DNA of 43,098 bases from JBFGCT01 sp041581055 (GTDB taxonomy: Bacteria > Actinomycetota > Acidimicrobiia > Acidimicrobiales > Ilumatobacteraceae). This document shows, piece after piece, positions 14,520 to 21,335 of the stretch (position 1 is its first letter; each line of letters starts with the position of its first letter). The translations under genes were made by a program, and so were the position numbers. Under the pieces are notes generated by a model. The model was not told where the DNA came from. It saw only the letters and a program-made list of their open reading frames with translations, and ran no database searches. The stretch covers positions 1-43,098 of the forward strand of contig JBFGCT010000008.1 of NCBI GenBank assembly GCA_041581055.1. The letters are read 5' to 3'.

Positions 14520-16088
14520 ATGAAAGAGCTCGTCTATCACCGCCTGCTGTTGCCCGCCGTCGAGCGGTATGCGGACAAGGTCGGCTTCCACGACGGCGCC
14601 TACTCCGGCACGTACGCCGACCATGGCGATCGCGTGTTCCGGCTGTGTCGCGCCTTGCGCGACGAGCTCGGGGTGCGGCCCGGCGACCGCTTCGCCGTCA
14701 TGGCGACCAACAGCCACCAGTTCCTCGAGCTGTACCACGCGGCGTTCCTCGGCGCCGGCGTGATCAATCCGCTCAACCTCCGCCTGGCCGGCCCGGAGCT
14801 GGACTACATCGTGCGCGACTCGGGCACCGAGGTCGTCTTCGTCGACGCCTTCTTCGCCCAGCACTTTGCCAACGCCATGGCGGCGTCTGACGGCGAGAGC
14901 CCGATCCGCCACGTCGTGTTGATCGGCGACGGCGACGTCCCGCACGACGTCAAGTACGAGGACCTCCTGGCGTCGGCCGAGCCGACGGTGCCGGACGAGC
15001 CGGAGGAGGACGACGCCGCGGTCCTGATGTACACCGGCGGCACGACCGGGCTGCCCAAGGGCGTGCTGCTCGAGCACCGGGCAGAGATGCTGAACCTGTA
15101 TCACATCGGGATGGTGATCCCGCTCGTCGACGACGGCACGTACCTCCACCAGACGCCGATGTTCCACGCCGCGTCGATGGGCGGGATCATGGGCACGCCG
15201 GCGACCGGCGGCACGACGGTGTTCATGCCGCTGTTCGACCCGGCGGCGGCGCTGACGCTGATCGAGCGGCACGCCGTGACCCAGACGATGATGGTGCCGA
15301 CGATGATCGCGATGATGGTCGGGCATCCCGAGTTCTCGCCCGAGCGGCTCGCCTCGCTGAAGATGCTGACGTATGGGGCCTCGCCGATGCCGGCGGCGCT
15401 GCTCGACCGCCTGCTGGAGATGTATCCCGACCTCGGCATCACGCAGGGCTACGGCATGACCGAGTCGTCGTCGCTCTTGACCTGGCTCGGCGAGGCGGAG
15501 CACCGTGTCGGCGGGCCGCGCCTCCAGTCCGCCGGCCGGCCGGTCGCCGGCGTCGTGCTGTCGATCCGGGACGAGGAGGGCAACGAGGTGCCGCAGGGCG
15601 AGACCGGCGAGGTCTGTGCCCGGGCCGGCAACTTCATGCGCGAGTACTGGAACAAGCCGGACGCGACGAAGGAGGTCTTCGAGGGCGGGTGGTACCACAC
15701 GGGCGACGCGGGCTACGTCGACGACGGTGGCTACCTGTTCCTCGTCGACCGGGTGAAGGACATGATCGTCACAGGCGGCGAGAACGTGTACTCGGCCGAG
15801 GTGGAGACGGCGATCTCGCGGCACGACGCGGTCGACCAGGTGGCCGTGATCGGGATCCCGCACGAGACATGGGGTGAGCAGGTCCACGCGATCGTCGTGC
15901 TGCGCGCCGGGGCGGCGGCGACCGAGGAGGAGATCCAGGAATTCGCCAAGACCCGGATCGCCGGCTACAAGGTGCCCAAGTCCGTCGAGTTCCGCACCGA
16001 TCCGCTGCCGTTGTCCGGGGCGATGAAGGTCCTCAAACGCGATCTGCGGGCGCCGTATTGGGAGGGTCACGGCCGAGCTGTGAACTGA
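14520..16088 (+). CDS. Long-chain-type acyl-CoA synthetase (AMP-binding)
   Basis: 522 aa. Complete ANL motifs: P-loop LMYTGGTTGLPKGVLLEH (about 169-186), QGYGMTESSSLL (A5), WYHTGDAGYVDDGGYLFLVD with RVKDMIVTGGENVYSAEVE (A7/A8), and the C-terminal lysine block PLSGAMKVLKRDLR. It makes acyl-CoA from fatty acid, ATP and CoA. Its position after WS/DGAT and lipase suggests re-activation of fatty acids released from storage lipid. The ATG has GGGGG about 6 nt upstream. Compared with the acyl-CoA synthetase at 6.7-8.3 kb it is a clearly different subfamily, so the two are not recent duplicates. Confidence 0.9.
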   Translation: MKELVYHRLLLPAVERYADKVGFHDGAYSGTYADHGDRVFRLCRALRDELGVRPGDRFAVMATNSHQFLELYHAAFLGAGVINPLNLRLAGPELDYIVRDSGTEVVFVDAFFAQHFANAMAASDGESPIRHVVLIGDGDVPHDVKYEDLLASAEPTVPDEPEEDDAAVLMYTGGTTGLPKGVLLEHRAEMLNLYHIGMVIPLVDDGTYLHQTPMFHAASMGGIMGTPATGGTTVFMPLFDPAAALTLIERHAVTQTMMVPTMIAMMVGHPEFSPERLASLKMLTYGASPMPAALLDRLLEMYPDLGITQGYGMTESSSLLTWLGEAEHRVGGPRLQSAGRPVAGVVLSIRDEEGNEVPQGETGEVCARAGNFMREYWNKPDATKEVFEGGWYHTGDAGYVDDGGYLFLVDRVKDMIVTGGENVYSAEVETAISRHDAVDQVAVIGIPHETWGEQVHAIVVLRAGAAATEEEIQEFAKTRIAGYKVPKSVEFRTDPLPLSGAMKVLKRDLRAPYWEGHGRAVN

Positions 16089-16147
16089 CGGGCCGCGCGG
16101 GTGGATGCCGCGATCGCCGCCCGTCGGTCGCTTACGGTTGCCGACGC

Positions 16148-16927
16148 ATGAACACCGATGTCGACGGGTTGCGGGTGATCGTCACCGCGGGCGCCGCGGG
16201 GATCGGCCGGACGATCGCCGACGAGTTCGCCTCGGGCGGCGCCTCCGTCGCCGTGTGCGACGTCGACCAGGACGCGCTCGATCGCCTCCGGACCGACGGG
16301 TCCGCCGTGCGCGGTTGGCGGGCCGACGTGGCCGACGAACGCCAGGTGGGGGCGTTCGTCGACGCCGCGCTCGGCGAGCTCGGGGGAGTCGACGTGCTGG
16401 TCAACAACGCCGGCATCGCGGGGCCGGGCGGCCGGATCGAGATGCTCGACGTCGACGGGTGGCGACGCACGTTCGACGTGAACATCACCGGGATGTTCCT
16501 CACGTCGCGGTTGGTGGTCCCGCACCTCAAGGACCAACACGGCGGATCGATCGTCAACGTCTCGTCGACCGCCGGGCTGCACGGTTTCCCTTACCGCGCC
16601 CCGTACGCCGCGTCGAAGTGGGCGGTGATCGGGTTCACCAAGACGCTCGCCATGGAGCTCGGCGAGTTCGGCATCCGGGCGAACGCGATCTGCCCTGGCT
16701 CGGTCGACAACGAGCGGATGGACCGCGTCGTCGCCCTCGAGGCCGAGGCGACGGGGCGATCGCCGGGCGAGATCCGCGAGGGCTTCGTGCGGCAGGCGTC
16801 GCTCCGGCGGCTGATTGGCGCCGACGACATCGCGGCGATGGTGCGGTTCGTGTGCTCGCCCGCCGGCGCCAACATCACCGGTCAGGCGCTGTCGGTCGAC
16901 GGCCACATCGAGTCGATGCGCACCTGA
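16148..16927 (+). CDS. Short-chain dehydrogenase/reductase (SDR)
   Basis: 259 aa, classical SDR length. The nucleotide-binding motif is TAGAAGIG (residues 13-20, a variant of TGxxxGIG), followed by NNAGIAG and the catalytic Ser140/Tyr153/Lys157 arrangement in VNVSSTAG...YAASKWA. ICPGSVDNERMDR and the C-terminal ITGQALSVDGH are typical. An acidic residue at the end of the second strand (CDVDQ) favours NAD(H). The substrate is unknown; beta-oxidation-like or sterol-type oxidation is possible given the lipid neighbours. TACGGT lies 9 nt upstream of the ATG; no Shine-Dalgarno. Its stop lies inside the first unit of the 67-bp duplication before aroQ. Confidence 0.88.
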   Translation: MNTDVDGLRVIVTAGAAGIGRTIADEFASGGASVAVCDVDQDALDRLRTDGSAVRGWRADVADERQVGAFVDAALGELGGVDVLVNNAGIAGPGGRIEMLDVDGWRRTFDVNITGMFLTSRLVVPHLKDQHGGSIVNVSSTAGLHGFPYRAPYAASKWAVIGFTKTLAMELGEFGIRANAICPGSVDNERMDRVVALEAEATGRSPGEIREGFVRQASLRRLIGADDIAAMVRFVCSPAGANITGQALSVDGHIESMRT

Positions 16928-17058
16928 CGTCATCGTCGCTGACAGGTGCCAGCGGCCACGGTTCGGCTCATCGCGCGGAAGATCCTCGTCCTGACGTCAC
17001 CGTCGGCGGCGGACACCAGCGGTTACGGTTCGGCCCATGGCCCGGCAGATCCTCGTCC
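16925..17058. repeat. 67-bp imperfect tandem duplication covering the aroQ promoter and start region
   Basis: Unit 1 (16925-16991) and unit 2 (16992-17058) have equal length and about 80% identity. Both begin TGACGTCA and end AGATCCTCGTCC. Unit 2 holds the -10 TACGGT and the aroQ ATG. Unit 1 has CACGGT and ATC at those positions, so both promoter and start codon are lost in the outer copy. Translation of unit 1 in the old frame still reads I-A-R-K-I-L-V-L, next to M-A-R-Q-I-L-V-L in aroQ. Confidence 0.9.
17024..17029 (+). promoter_or_regulatory. Putative -10 element (TACGGT), leaderless aroQ
   Basis: TACGGT ends 7 nt before the aroQ ATG. No Shine-Dalgarno. The decayed copy of this site 67 nt upstream reads CACGGT. 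Confidence 0.5.
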
Positions 17059-17477
17059 TGAACGGACCGAACCTGAACCTGCTCGGAACGCGCGAGCCGG
17101 AGGTCTACGGCGTCGACACGCTCGACGACATCATGGACGACCTCCGGGCGCTGGCCGCCGAGCGCGGCGCCGAGATCCGGGCGGTGCAGTCCAACGTCGA
17201 GGGCGAGTTGGTCGACGCGCTGCACGAGGCGGGCGGCTGGGCCGACGGCGTCGTCTTCAACCCGGGGGCATACACCCACACGAGCATCGCCCTGCGGGAC
17301 GCGATCTCGGCGGTCGGGCTCCCCGTCGTCGAGACCCACCTGTCCAACGTGCACGCCCGCGAGGAGTTCCGCCACCGGTCGATGCTCTCGGCGGTGTGCC
17401 TCGGGGTGATCGGCGGGTTCGGCCCGACGAGCTACCGGCTGGCGCTCGACGGGCTCCTCCGCCACCTCGACCCCTGA
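17037..17477 (+). CDS. aroQ: Type II 3-dehydroquinate dehydratase
   Basis: 146 aa, normal for the dodecameric type II enzyme. NGPNLNLLGTREPEVYG contains Arg19 and Tyr24, FNPGAYTHTS contains Asn75, and ETHLSNVHAREEFR contains His101. These are the same positions as the catalytic residues of the Mycobacterium tuberculosis enzyme. It dehydrates 3-dehydroquinate to 3-dehydroshikimate in the shikimate pathway (or quinate use). No other aro gene is in the window, so here it stands alone. The ATG is probably leaderless, with TACGGT 7 nt upstream. The upstream 67-bp duplication copies its start region. Confidence 0.95.
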   Translation: MARQILVLNGPNLNLLGTREPEVYGVDTLDDIMDDLRALAAERGAEIRAVQSNVEGELVDALHEAGGWADGVVFNPGAYTHTSIALRDAISAVGLPVVETHLSNVHAREEFRHRSMLSAVCLGVIGGFGPTSYRLALDGLLRHLDP

Positions 17478-17493
17478 GCGGTGAGATCACCGC
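17478..17493. terminator. Inverted repeat right after aroQ (GCGGTGA-GA-TCACCGC)
   Basis: A 7-bp perfect inverted repeat with a 2-nt spacer starts at the first base after the aroQ stop and sits between convergent genes (aroQ and the surface protein). It could be a bidirectional terminator; no T-run follows. Confidence 0.4.
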
Positions 17494-17508
17494 AGCGGGT
17501 GGGTGTCC

Positions 17509-17922
17509 TCAGGCGACGGCCGTGCTTGCCTCGGAACGCCGTCTCGCCGCGATCACCACGAGGAGACCGCCGGTCAAGATGAGCGCGCCGAGCTGCAGGA
17601 GCCCCGATGTTCCCGAGGAGCCCGTCGCCGGGATCGTCGGCGGCAGGGTCGGCGGGATGACGCCGATCGTCGTCGTCGTCGTTCCCGGGACGGTGGTCGG
17701 GGGGACGGTCGTCGACGTCGTCGTCGGCGGGATCGGATAGATGTCGATGCCGACGCCATCGTCGTCGACGCCGGAACAGAGGAGGATCTCGTCCGGGGTG
17801 AGGCCGTCGGACTCGGCACACAGCTCGGGGCTGGGCGCGGTGGGCGGCGCCTGGGCATCGACGTTCGGCGCGACGATGAGCGCGGCGACCGCGGTGATCG
17901 TGAACACGACGATCTTCTTCAT
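17509..17922 (-). CDS. Secreted Thr/Pro-rich protein with sortase-type C-terminal anchor
   Basis: 137 aa. An N-terminal signal peptide (MKKIVVFTITAVAALIVAP then NVDAQA, cleavage likely near residue 25) is followed by a short acidic segment with two cysteines (LCAESDGLTPDEILLCSG). A Thr/Pro-rich linker and a C-terminal sorting signal follow: IPATGSSG, a hydrophobic helix (LLQLGALILTGGLLVVIAA) and the basic tail RRR. The IPATG motif is a plausible LPxTG/LAxTG-like sortase site, so a wall-anchored small protein is inferred. The start at 17922 is supported by GAGGAG upstream; a longer frame to 18069 is less likely. Function unknown. Confidence 0.8.
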   Translation of the reverse strand: MKKIVVFTITAVAALIVAPNVDAQAPPTAPSPELCAESDGLTPDEILLCSGVDDDGVGIDIYPIPPTTTSTTVPPTTVPGTTTTTIGVIPPTLPPTIPATGSSGTSGLLQLGALILTGGLLVVIAARRRSEASTAVA

Positions 17923-18201
17923 GGTGTGCTCCTCGTGGACGGCGCGGAACGCCCGCGTCGTCGGGGTCGATCGGCCCACACGCACCGCCGCGCCATCATC
18001 GACTTTGCCACTCCCATGTCCATCATCGTCCCAACTATCCGCCTGCCGACTTGATTTCGCATCTACCACACCGCGTGGTTCGAATCGTGGACCTTGAACT
18101 TAGCTCTCTTGAGACGAAAGTGAAAGGGGTTTGTCGGTATCTTGAGGCTTGCACCGCCCGGGCTCCATTCCTCGCAGATCGAACGGGGCTACGGTGACGC
18201 T
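17923..18201. other. 279-nt gap, AT-richer than surroundings, boundary of the glycan locus
   Basis: The longest gap in the window. The part near 17,922 should hold the promoter of the minus-strand surface protein. Bases 18,050-18,150 are visibly AT-richer. I see no ORF or strong terminator. The only clear element is TACGGT at 18190-18195, 6 nt before the GTG of the remnant acetyltransferase. Confidence 0.5.
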
Positions 18202-18567
18202 GTGACGACGGAGGCGACGCGGCCAGTCCTGGTCATCGGCGCCGGCGGACACGCGCCGGTGCGCCCGGAGGCACGGCTCGATGATCCGGTGAACCACGTG
18301 GTCGGGGCCGTCAGCGGCGATGGATCAGGCGTCGACGGGCTCGGAATTGCGGTGCTGGGGCGCGCCGCCGGCCCTCCCGATGTCGCGCAACGTATGTCCG
18401 TCACCACGTTCTGTGTTGCAGCGGGGGGCCATCCGAGTCGTCAAGAATGTGTCAAACGGTTGACGGCACGTGGTCATCCGCCCACATCGGCGGTCGGCCG
18501 GTCCGATGGCGCCACAGTGGTCGGGAAGCCGGCCCGGCCGGTCTCCCGTCGGGGCGCGGCGACGTGA
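18202..18567 (+). pseudogene. Internally deleted PglD/NeuD-type acetyltransferase remnant
   Basis: A 121-codon frame from GTG 18202. Its first ~100 codons match the N-terminal domain of the intact acetyltransferase at 23147: VLVIGAGGHAPV vs VLLIGAGGHARV, GIAVLG vs GVPVLG, and SVTTFCVAAGGHPSRQECVK vs RVTTFCIAIGDNEHRKKICQ. The last ~20 codons match the intact C-terminus: ATVVGKPARPV vs VTVVGSPAGPV, same distance to the stop. About 98 residues between them, the left-handed beta-helix carrying acetyl-CoA and active-site residues, are missing in frame. The upstream -10-like hexamer and the GTGA overlap with the sugar transferase are kept. So it may still be translated, but cannot be an acetyltransferase. 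Confidence 0.85.
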
Positions 18568-19202
18568 CCCCGGCCGATGCCGTGCGTCGGGCCGTCGATG
18601 TCGTGGTCGGAACCGCAGGGCTGGTCGTCCTCGCGCCGGTGCTCGCCGGAACAGCGATCGCCGTCCGGATCTCGGTCGGATCGGGTGTCCTGTACCGGCA
18701 GCGACGGCTTGGTCGTGGCGGCCACCCCTTCGAGTTGCTCAAGTTCCGATCGATGCGCCACCCCGCGCAGGGCCGAGAGGCGCCGGACTTCGACGGCGAA
18801 CGGTTGACGGGCGTCGGCGCGTTCGTTCGCTCGACGAGCCTGGACGAGCTCCCGTCGATGTGGAACCTCGTGCGCGGCGACATCTCCCTCGTCGGTCCGA
18901 GGCCGCTGCCGGTCCACTACTGGGATCGCTTCCGCGGCGTCGAGTACGAGCGGTTCACGATCCGCCCGGGCATCACCGGGCTCGCCCAGGTCGCCGGCCG
19001 CAACACGCTCGACTGGTCGGAGCGGCTGGCGCTCGATGTCGAGTACGTCCGCAATCGCACGCTCGTCGGCGATCTGCGGCTGCTCGCCGGCACCCTGCCG
19101 GCGGTGCTGAGGCGGGTGGGCATCGACCACAGTCACGGCGTGACGATGCACGCCCTCCCGGCCGATCGGCCCGAAGCCGATCAGCCGCTCAGCGTGCGGT
19201 AG
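18564..19202 (+). CDS. PglC-type phosphosugar (initiating) transferase
   Basis: 212 aa, the minimal bacterial sugar transferase without an N-terminal multi-helix domain. One N-terminal membrane hairpin (about residues 9-30, VVGTAGLVVLAPVLAG) is followed by YRQRRLGRGGHPFELLKFRS, LDELPSMWNLVRGDISLVGP and RPGITGLAQVAGRNTLDWSE, all canonical. It transfers a sugar-1-phosphate from a UDP-sugar to undecaprenyl phosphate on the cytoplasmic face, starting glycan assembly. GTG 18564 overlaps the remnant acetyltransferase stop (GTGA). The 3' end overlaps the convergent GT4 gene by 22 nt. It resembles the truncated copy at 23803. Confidence 0.9.
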   Translation: MTPADAVRRAVDVVVGTAGLVVLAPVLAGTAIAVRISVGSGVLYRQRRLGRGGHPFELLKFRSMRHPAQGREAPDFDGERLTGVGAFVRSTSLDELPSMWNLVRGDISLVGPRPLPVHYWDRFRGVEYERFTIRPGITGLAQVAGRNTLDWSERLALDVEYVRNRTLVGDLRLLAGTLPAVLRRVGIDHSHGVTMHALPADRPEADQPLSVR

Positions 19203-20350
19203 GCGGCGAGCGTCCGCTCGATCACCCGCTCTTGGTCGAACTCGGCGGCTGCCTTGGCAATCGCGGCCCTGCGCATCGACACCCGAAGTTCGGCGTCACC
19301 GGCGAGCCGCTCGATGGCGGCGGCCAGAGCGGCGGCGTCGCGCACCGGGACGAGCAACCCGGTCTCGCCGTCGGACACCACTTGGCGGTTCCCTCTGATG
19401 TCTGTGGCGACGGTCGGCACACCCATCGCCGCCGCCTCCATCGCGCTGCGCGGAAAGCCCTCGCGCCAGCTCGCCGTGACGAATGCGTCGGCGGCCGCAT
19501 AGCACTCCGGCATGTCGGTCCGTTCGCCGGTGAGCACGGTGCCGTGGCGGCGGGCGTCGTCGAACGTCGATCGATCGATGGCGTCGGATTTGTCGTCGTC
19601 GGTCGGGCCGACCACGACGACTCGGACGGGAACGCCACGGACGCTCAGATCCCGTGCCGCCTCGAGCAGCTCCACGATTCCCTTCTCACGGACGAGGCGG
19701 CCCACGGTGAGCACGACGACCTCGCCCTCCCGGATCCCCCACTCGGCGCGCAGCCGGTCGCGGGCGGCGGGCTCGACGCGGTCGGGATCGAAGCGGCGGA
19801 GGTCGACGCCGTTGCCGAGCAGCCGCACTTTGCGCGCCGGGACGCGCAACCGCCCGACGAGCGTTGCGACGTCTTCGGTGTTCTGCACCAGCTCGATGTC
19901 GCCGAAGGCCGCGGCGACGCGCTCGGCGGCGTAGACCGGCCAGCGCCGCAGCGGTCGGTCGTCCGGCTGGGCCCAGATCCCGTGCTGCGTGTTGACGACC
20001 AGCGGGACTCGGGCCGCCCGCCCCGCAATCCGCCCGATGACGCCGGGCTTGGGGTTGTGGGTGTGCAACACGTCGGGACGGAGCCTGCGCAGGCGGCGCA
20101 CGACCTGGCCGAACGCTCTGACATCCTGCAGCGGGTTTGCCGAGCGGGTGAAGGTCGGCACCGCGACGTGGTCGATCCCGAGCTCGCCGAGGTGGGCGAC
20201 GTGACGGCCCGGCGCCGACATCCCGACGACGTCGTAGCCGGCGCGCTGGAAGGCGAGCAGTTGCGGTGCGAGCAGCCAGTCGAGGCTCATGTCTGTCGTC
20301 GTCAGGTGGACGACGAGCGGGCGCGCCCTTCCGGAGTGGGCGCGCCTCAC
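19181..20350 (-). CDS. GT4-family glycosyltransferase (PglA/PglH-like)
   Basis: 389 aa, GT-B fold. N-terminal half: LTTTDMSLDWLLAPQLLAFQ, VLHTHNPKPGVIGRIAGR and NTQHGIWAQPDDRPL. C-terminal half: VVVLTVGRLVREKGIVELLE, the E-x7-E nucleotide-sugar site in EGFPRSAMEAAAMG, and a closing GETGLLVPVRD. It transfers a sugar from a nucleotide-sugar to the lipid-linked acceptor in the cytoplasm. It starts with GTG overlapping the deacetylase stop (GTGA). It is the last gene of the minus-strand unit aminotransferase-deacetylase-GT4. Confidence 0.9.
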   Translation of the reverse strand: MRRAHSGRARPLVVHLTTTDMSLDWLLAPQLLAFQRAGYDVVGMSAPGRHVAHLGELGIDHVAVPTFTRSANPLQDVRAFGQVVRRLRRLRPDVLHTHNPKPGVIGRIAGRAARVPLVVNTQHGIWAQPDDRPLRRWPVYAAERVAAAFGDIELVQNTEDVATLVGRLRVPARKVRLLGNGVDLRRFDPDRVEPAARDRLRAEWGIREGEVVVLTVGRLVREKGIVELLEAARDLSVRGVPVRVVVVGPTDDDKSDAIDRSTFDDARRHGTVLTGERTDMPECYAAADAFVTASWREGFPRSAMEAAAMGVPTVATDIRGNRQVVSDGETGLLVPVRDAAALAAAIERLAGDAELRVSMRRAAIAKAAAEFDQERVIERTLAAYRTLSG

Positions 20351-21186
20351 GATCGTTGGCCGCGGTAGCGGACGCCCGCGGTCGCATGGCGCAGCTCGCC
20401 CTCGAGACGGAACCCGCCCGACGCCTTCATGGCGAAGCGCTCGCCGGCGTCGCTGCGCTGGATCGGCGTGCGCCAGAGGCGATGCAGGTCGGTTCGCCCA
20501 GGTCGGTTGACCCGATTACGGGCGAGGGCGGCGCTGGCGAACCGTCGCCGCACCGCGACCTCCGCCGCGGGCGACCCGCCGACCGCTTTCGGATACGCAA
20601 AATGCTCGGCGGTCACGCCGAGATGCTCGCCGATCAACTCGATCGATCGGTCGAGTTCGCGCTCGACGTCATCGGCCGGCAGACGGTCGAGGAGGCCGTG
20701 GGAATGGGTGTGCGACCCCACGGTGACCAGGCCGCTTGACAGTGCGTCGGCGATGGCGGGCCAGGACACGGGCGGCGCGCCCCAGGGAAAGGCCTCGCCG
20801 CTGTCGACGAACTGGGTGGCCACGTACAGGGTCGCGGGAACACCGTGTCGAACGAGCGCCGGGAGGACGACGTCTTCGAAGTCGGCGGTGCCGTCGTCGA
20901 ACGTCACGACGACCCCAGGCTCCGCGATCGCCGGCGCGCGGCTGACCGCCCAACCCTCCGGCTGGGCGGCGGCGAACTCGGAGACGGCGTCGTCGAGCGA
21001 CAGGACACGATGGTGTTCGACGAGGTGTGCCAGCTGGCGGTCGAAGTCGTCCGGATCCAGGTCGACGGCGCTGTCGGTTCCTCCGCCGACGCGGTGGTAG
21101 ATCAAGATCGTGATGCCCGCCGGTGGTGGCGCGATCCGGTCCGCCGTCAGACTCACCGTGTTCACGAGCTGCTTGATCCGTGGCAT
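20347..21186 (-). CDS. Polysaccharide deacetylase (NodB/CE4 family)
   Basis: About 279 aa. CE4 motifs: the catalytic/metal-binding VVTFDDGTADF, the zinc histidines in TVGSHTHSHGLLDRL and FAYPKAVGG. ILIYHRVGGG at the N-terminus is typical of secreted and cytoplasmic relatives alike. It removes N- or O-acetyl groups from glycan. No clear signal peptide, so the location is uncertain. ATG 21186 has GGAG close by; an in-frame GTG at 21228 is an alternative. It is translationally coupled to the downstream GT4. Confidence 0.87.
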   Translation of the reverse strand: MPRIKQLVNTVSLTADRIAPPPAGITILIYHRVGGGTDSAVDLDPDDFDRQLAHLVEHHRVLSLDDAVSEFAAAQPEGWAVSRAPAIAEPGVVVTFDDGTADFEDVVLPALVRHGVPATLYVATQFVDSGEAFPWGAPPVSWPAIADALSSGLVTVGSHTHSHGLLDRLPADDVERELDRSIELIGEHLGVTAEHFAYPKAVGGSPAAEVAVRRRFASAALARNRVNRPGRTDLHRLWRTPIQRSDAGERFAMKASGGFRLEGELRHATAGVRYRGQRS

Positions 21187-21335
21187 CTGCTCCGATGATG
21201 GCAGAGCCGTGATCCTGTGGACTGCCACGCTGCCGACGATGTCGGCACGCTGGTCGTGGACGGTGTTGCCGTCGCCGCCCGACCCGCCGCCTTACGACCC
21301 GGCGGAACGATGTTGTCGGGGCGGAGCCGAGGCGC

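Noticed and set aside
13467..16070. Very long open frame on the minus strand, opposite WS/DGAT, lipase and acyl-CoA synthetase
   Set aside because: It lies antisense to genes with clear conserved motifs, is extremely Arg/His/Asp-rich, and reflects GC-rich third positions of the real genes.
18077..18086. GGTTCGAATC, a tRNA T-loop-like decamer
   Set aside because: The flanking 5-nt arms (CGTGG on both sides) do not pair, and no acceptor or anticodon arm is present. Not a tRNA or an attachment-site fragment.
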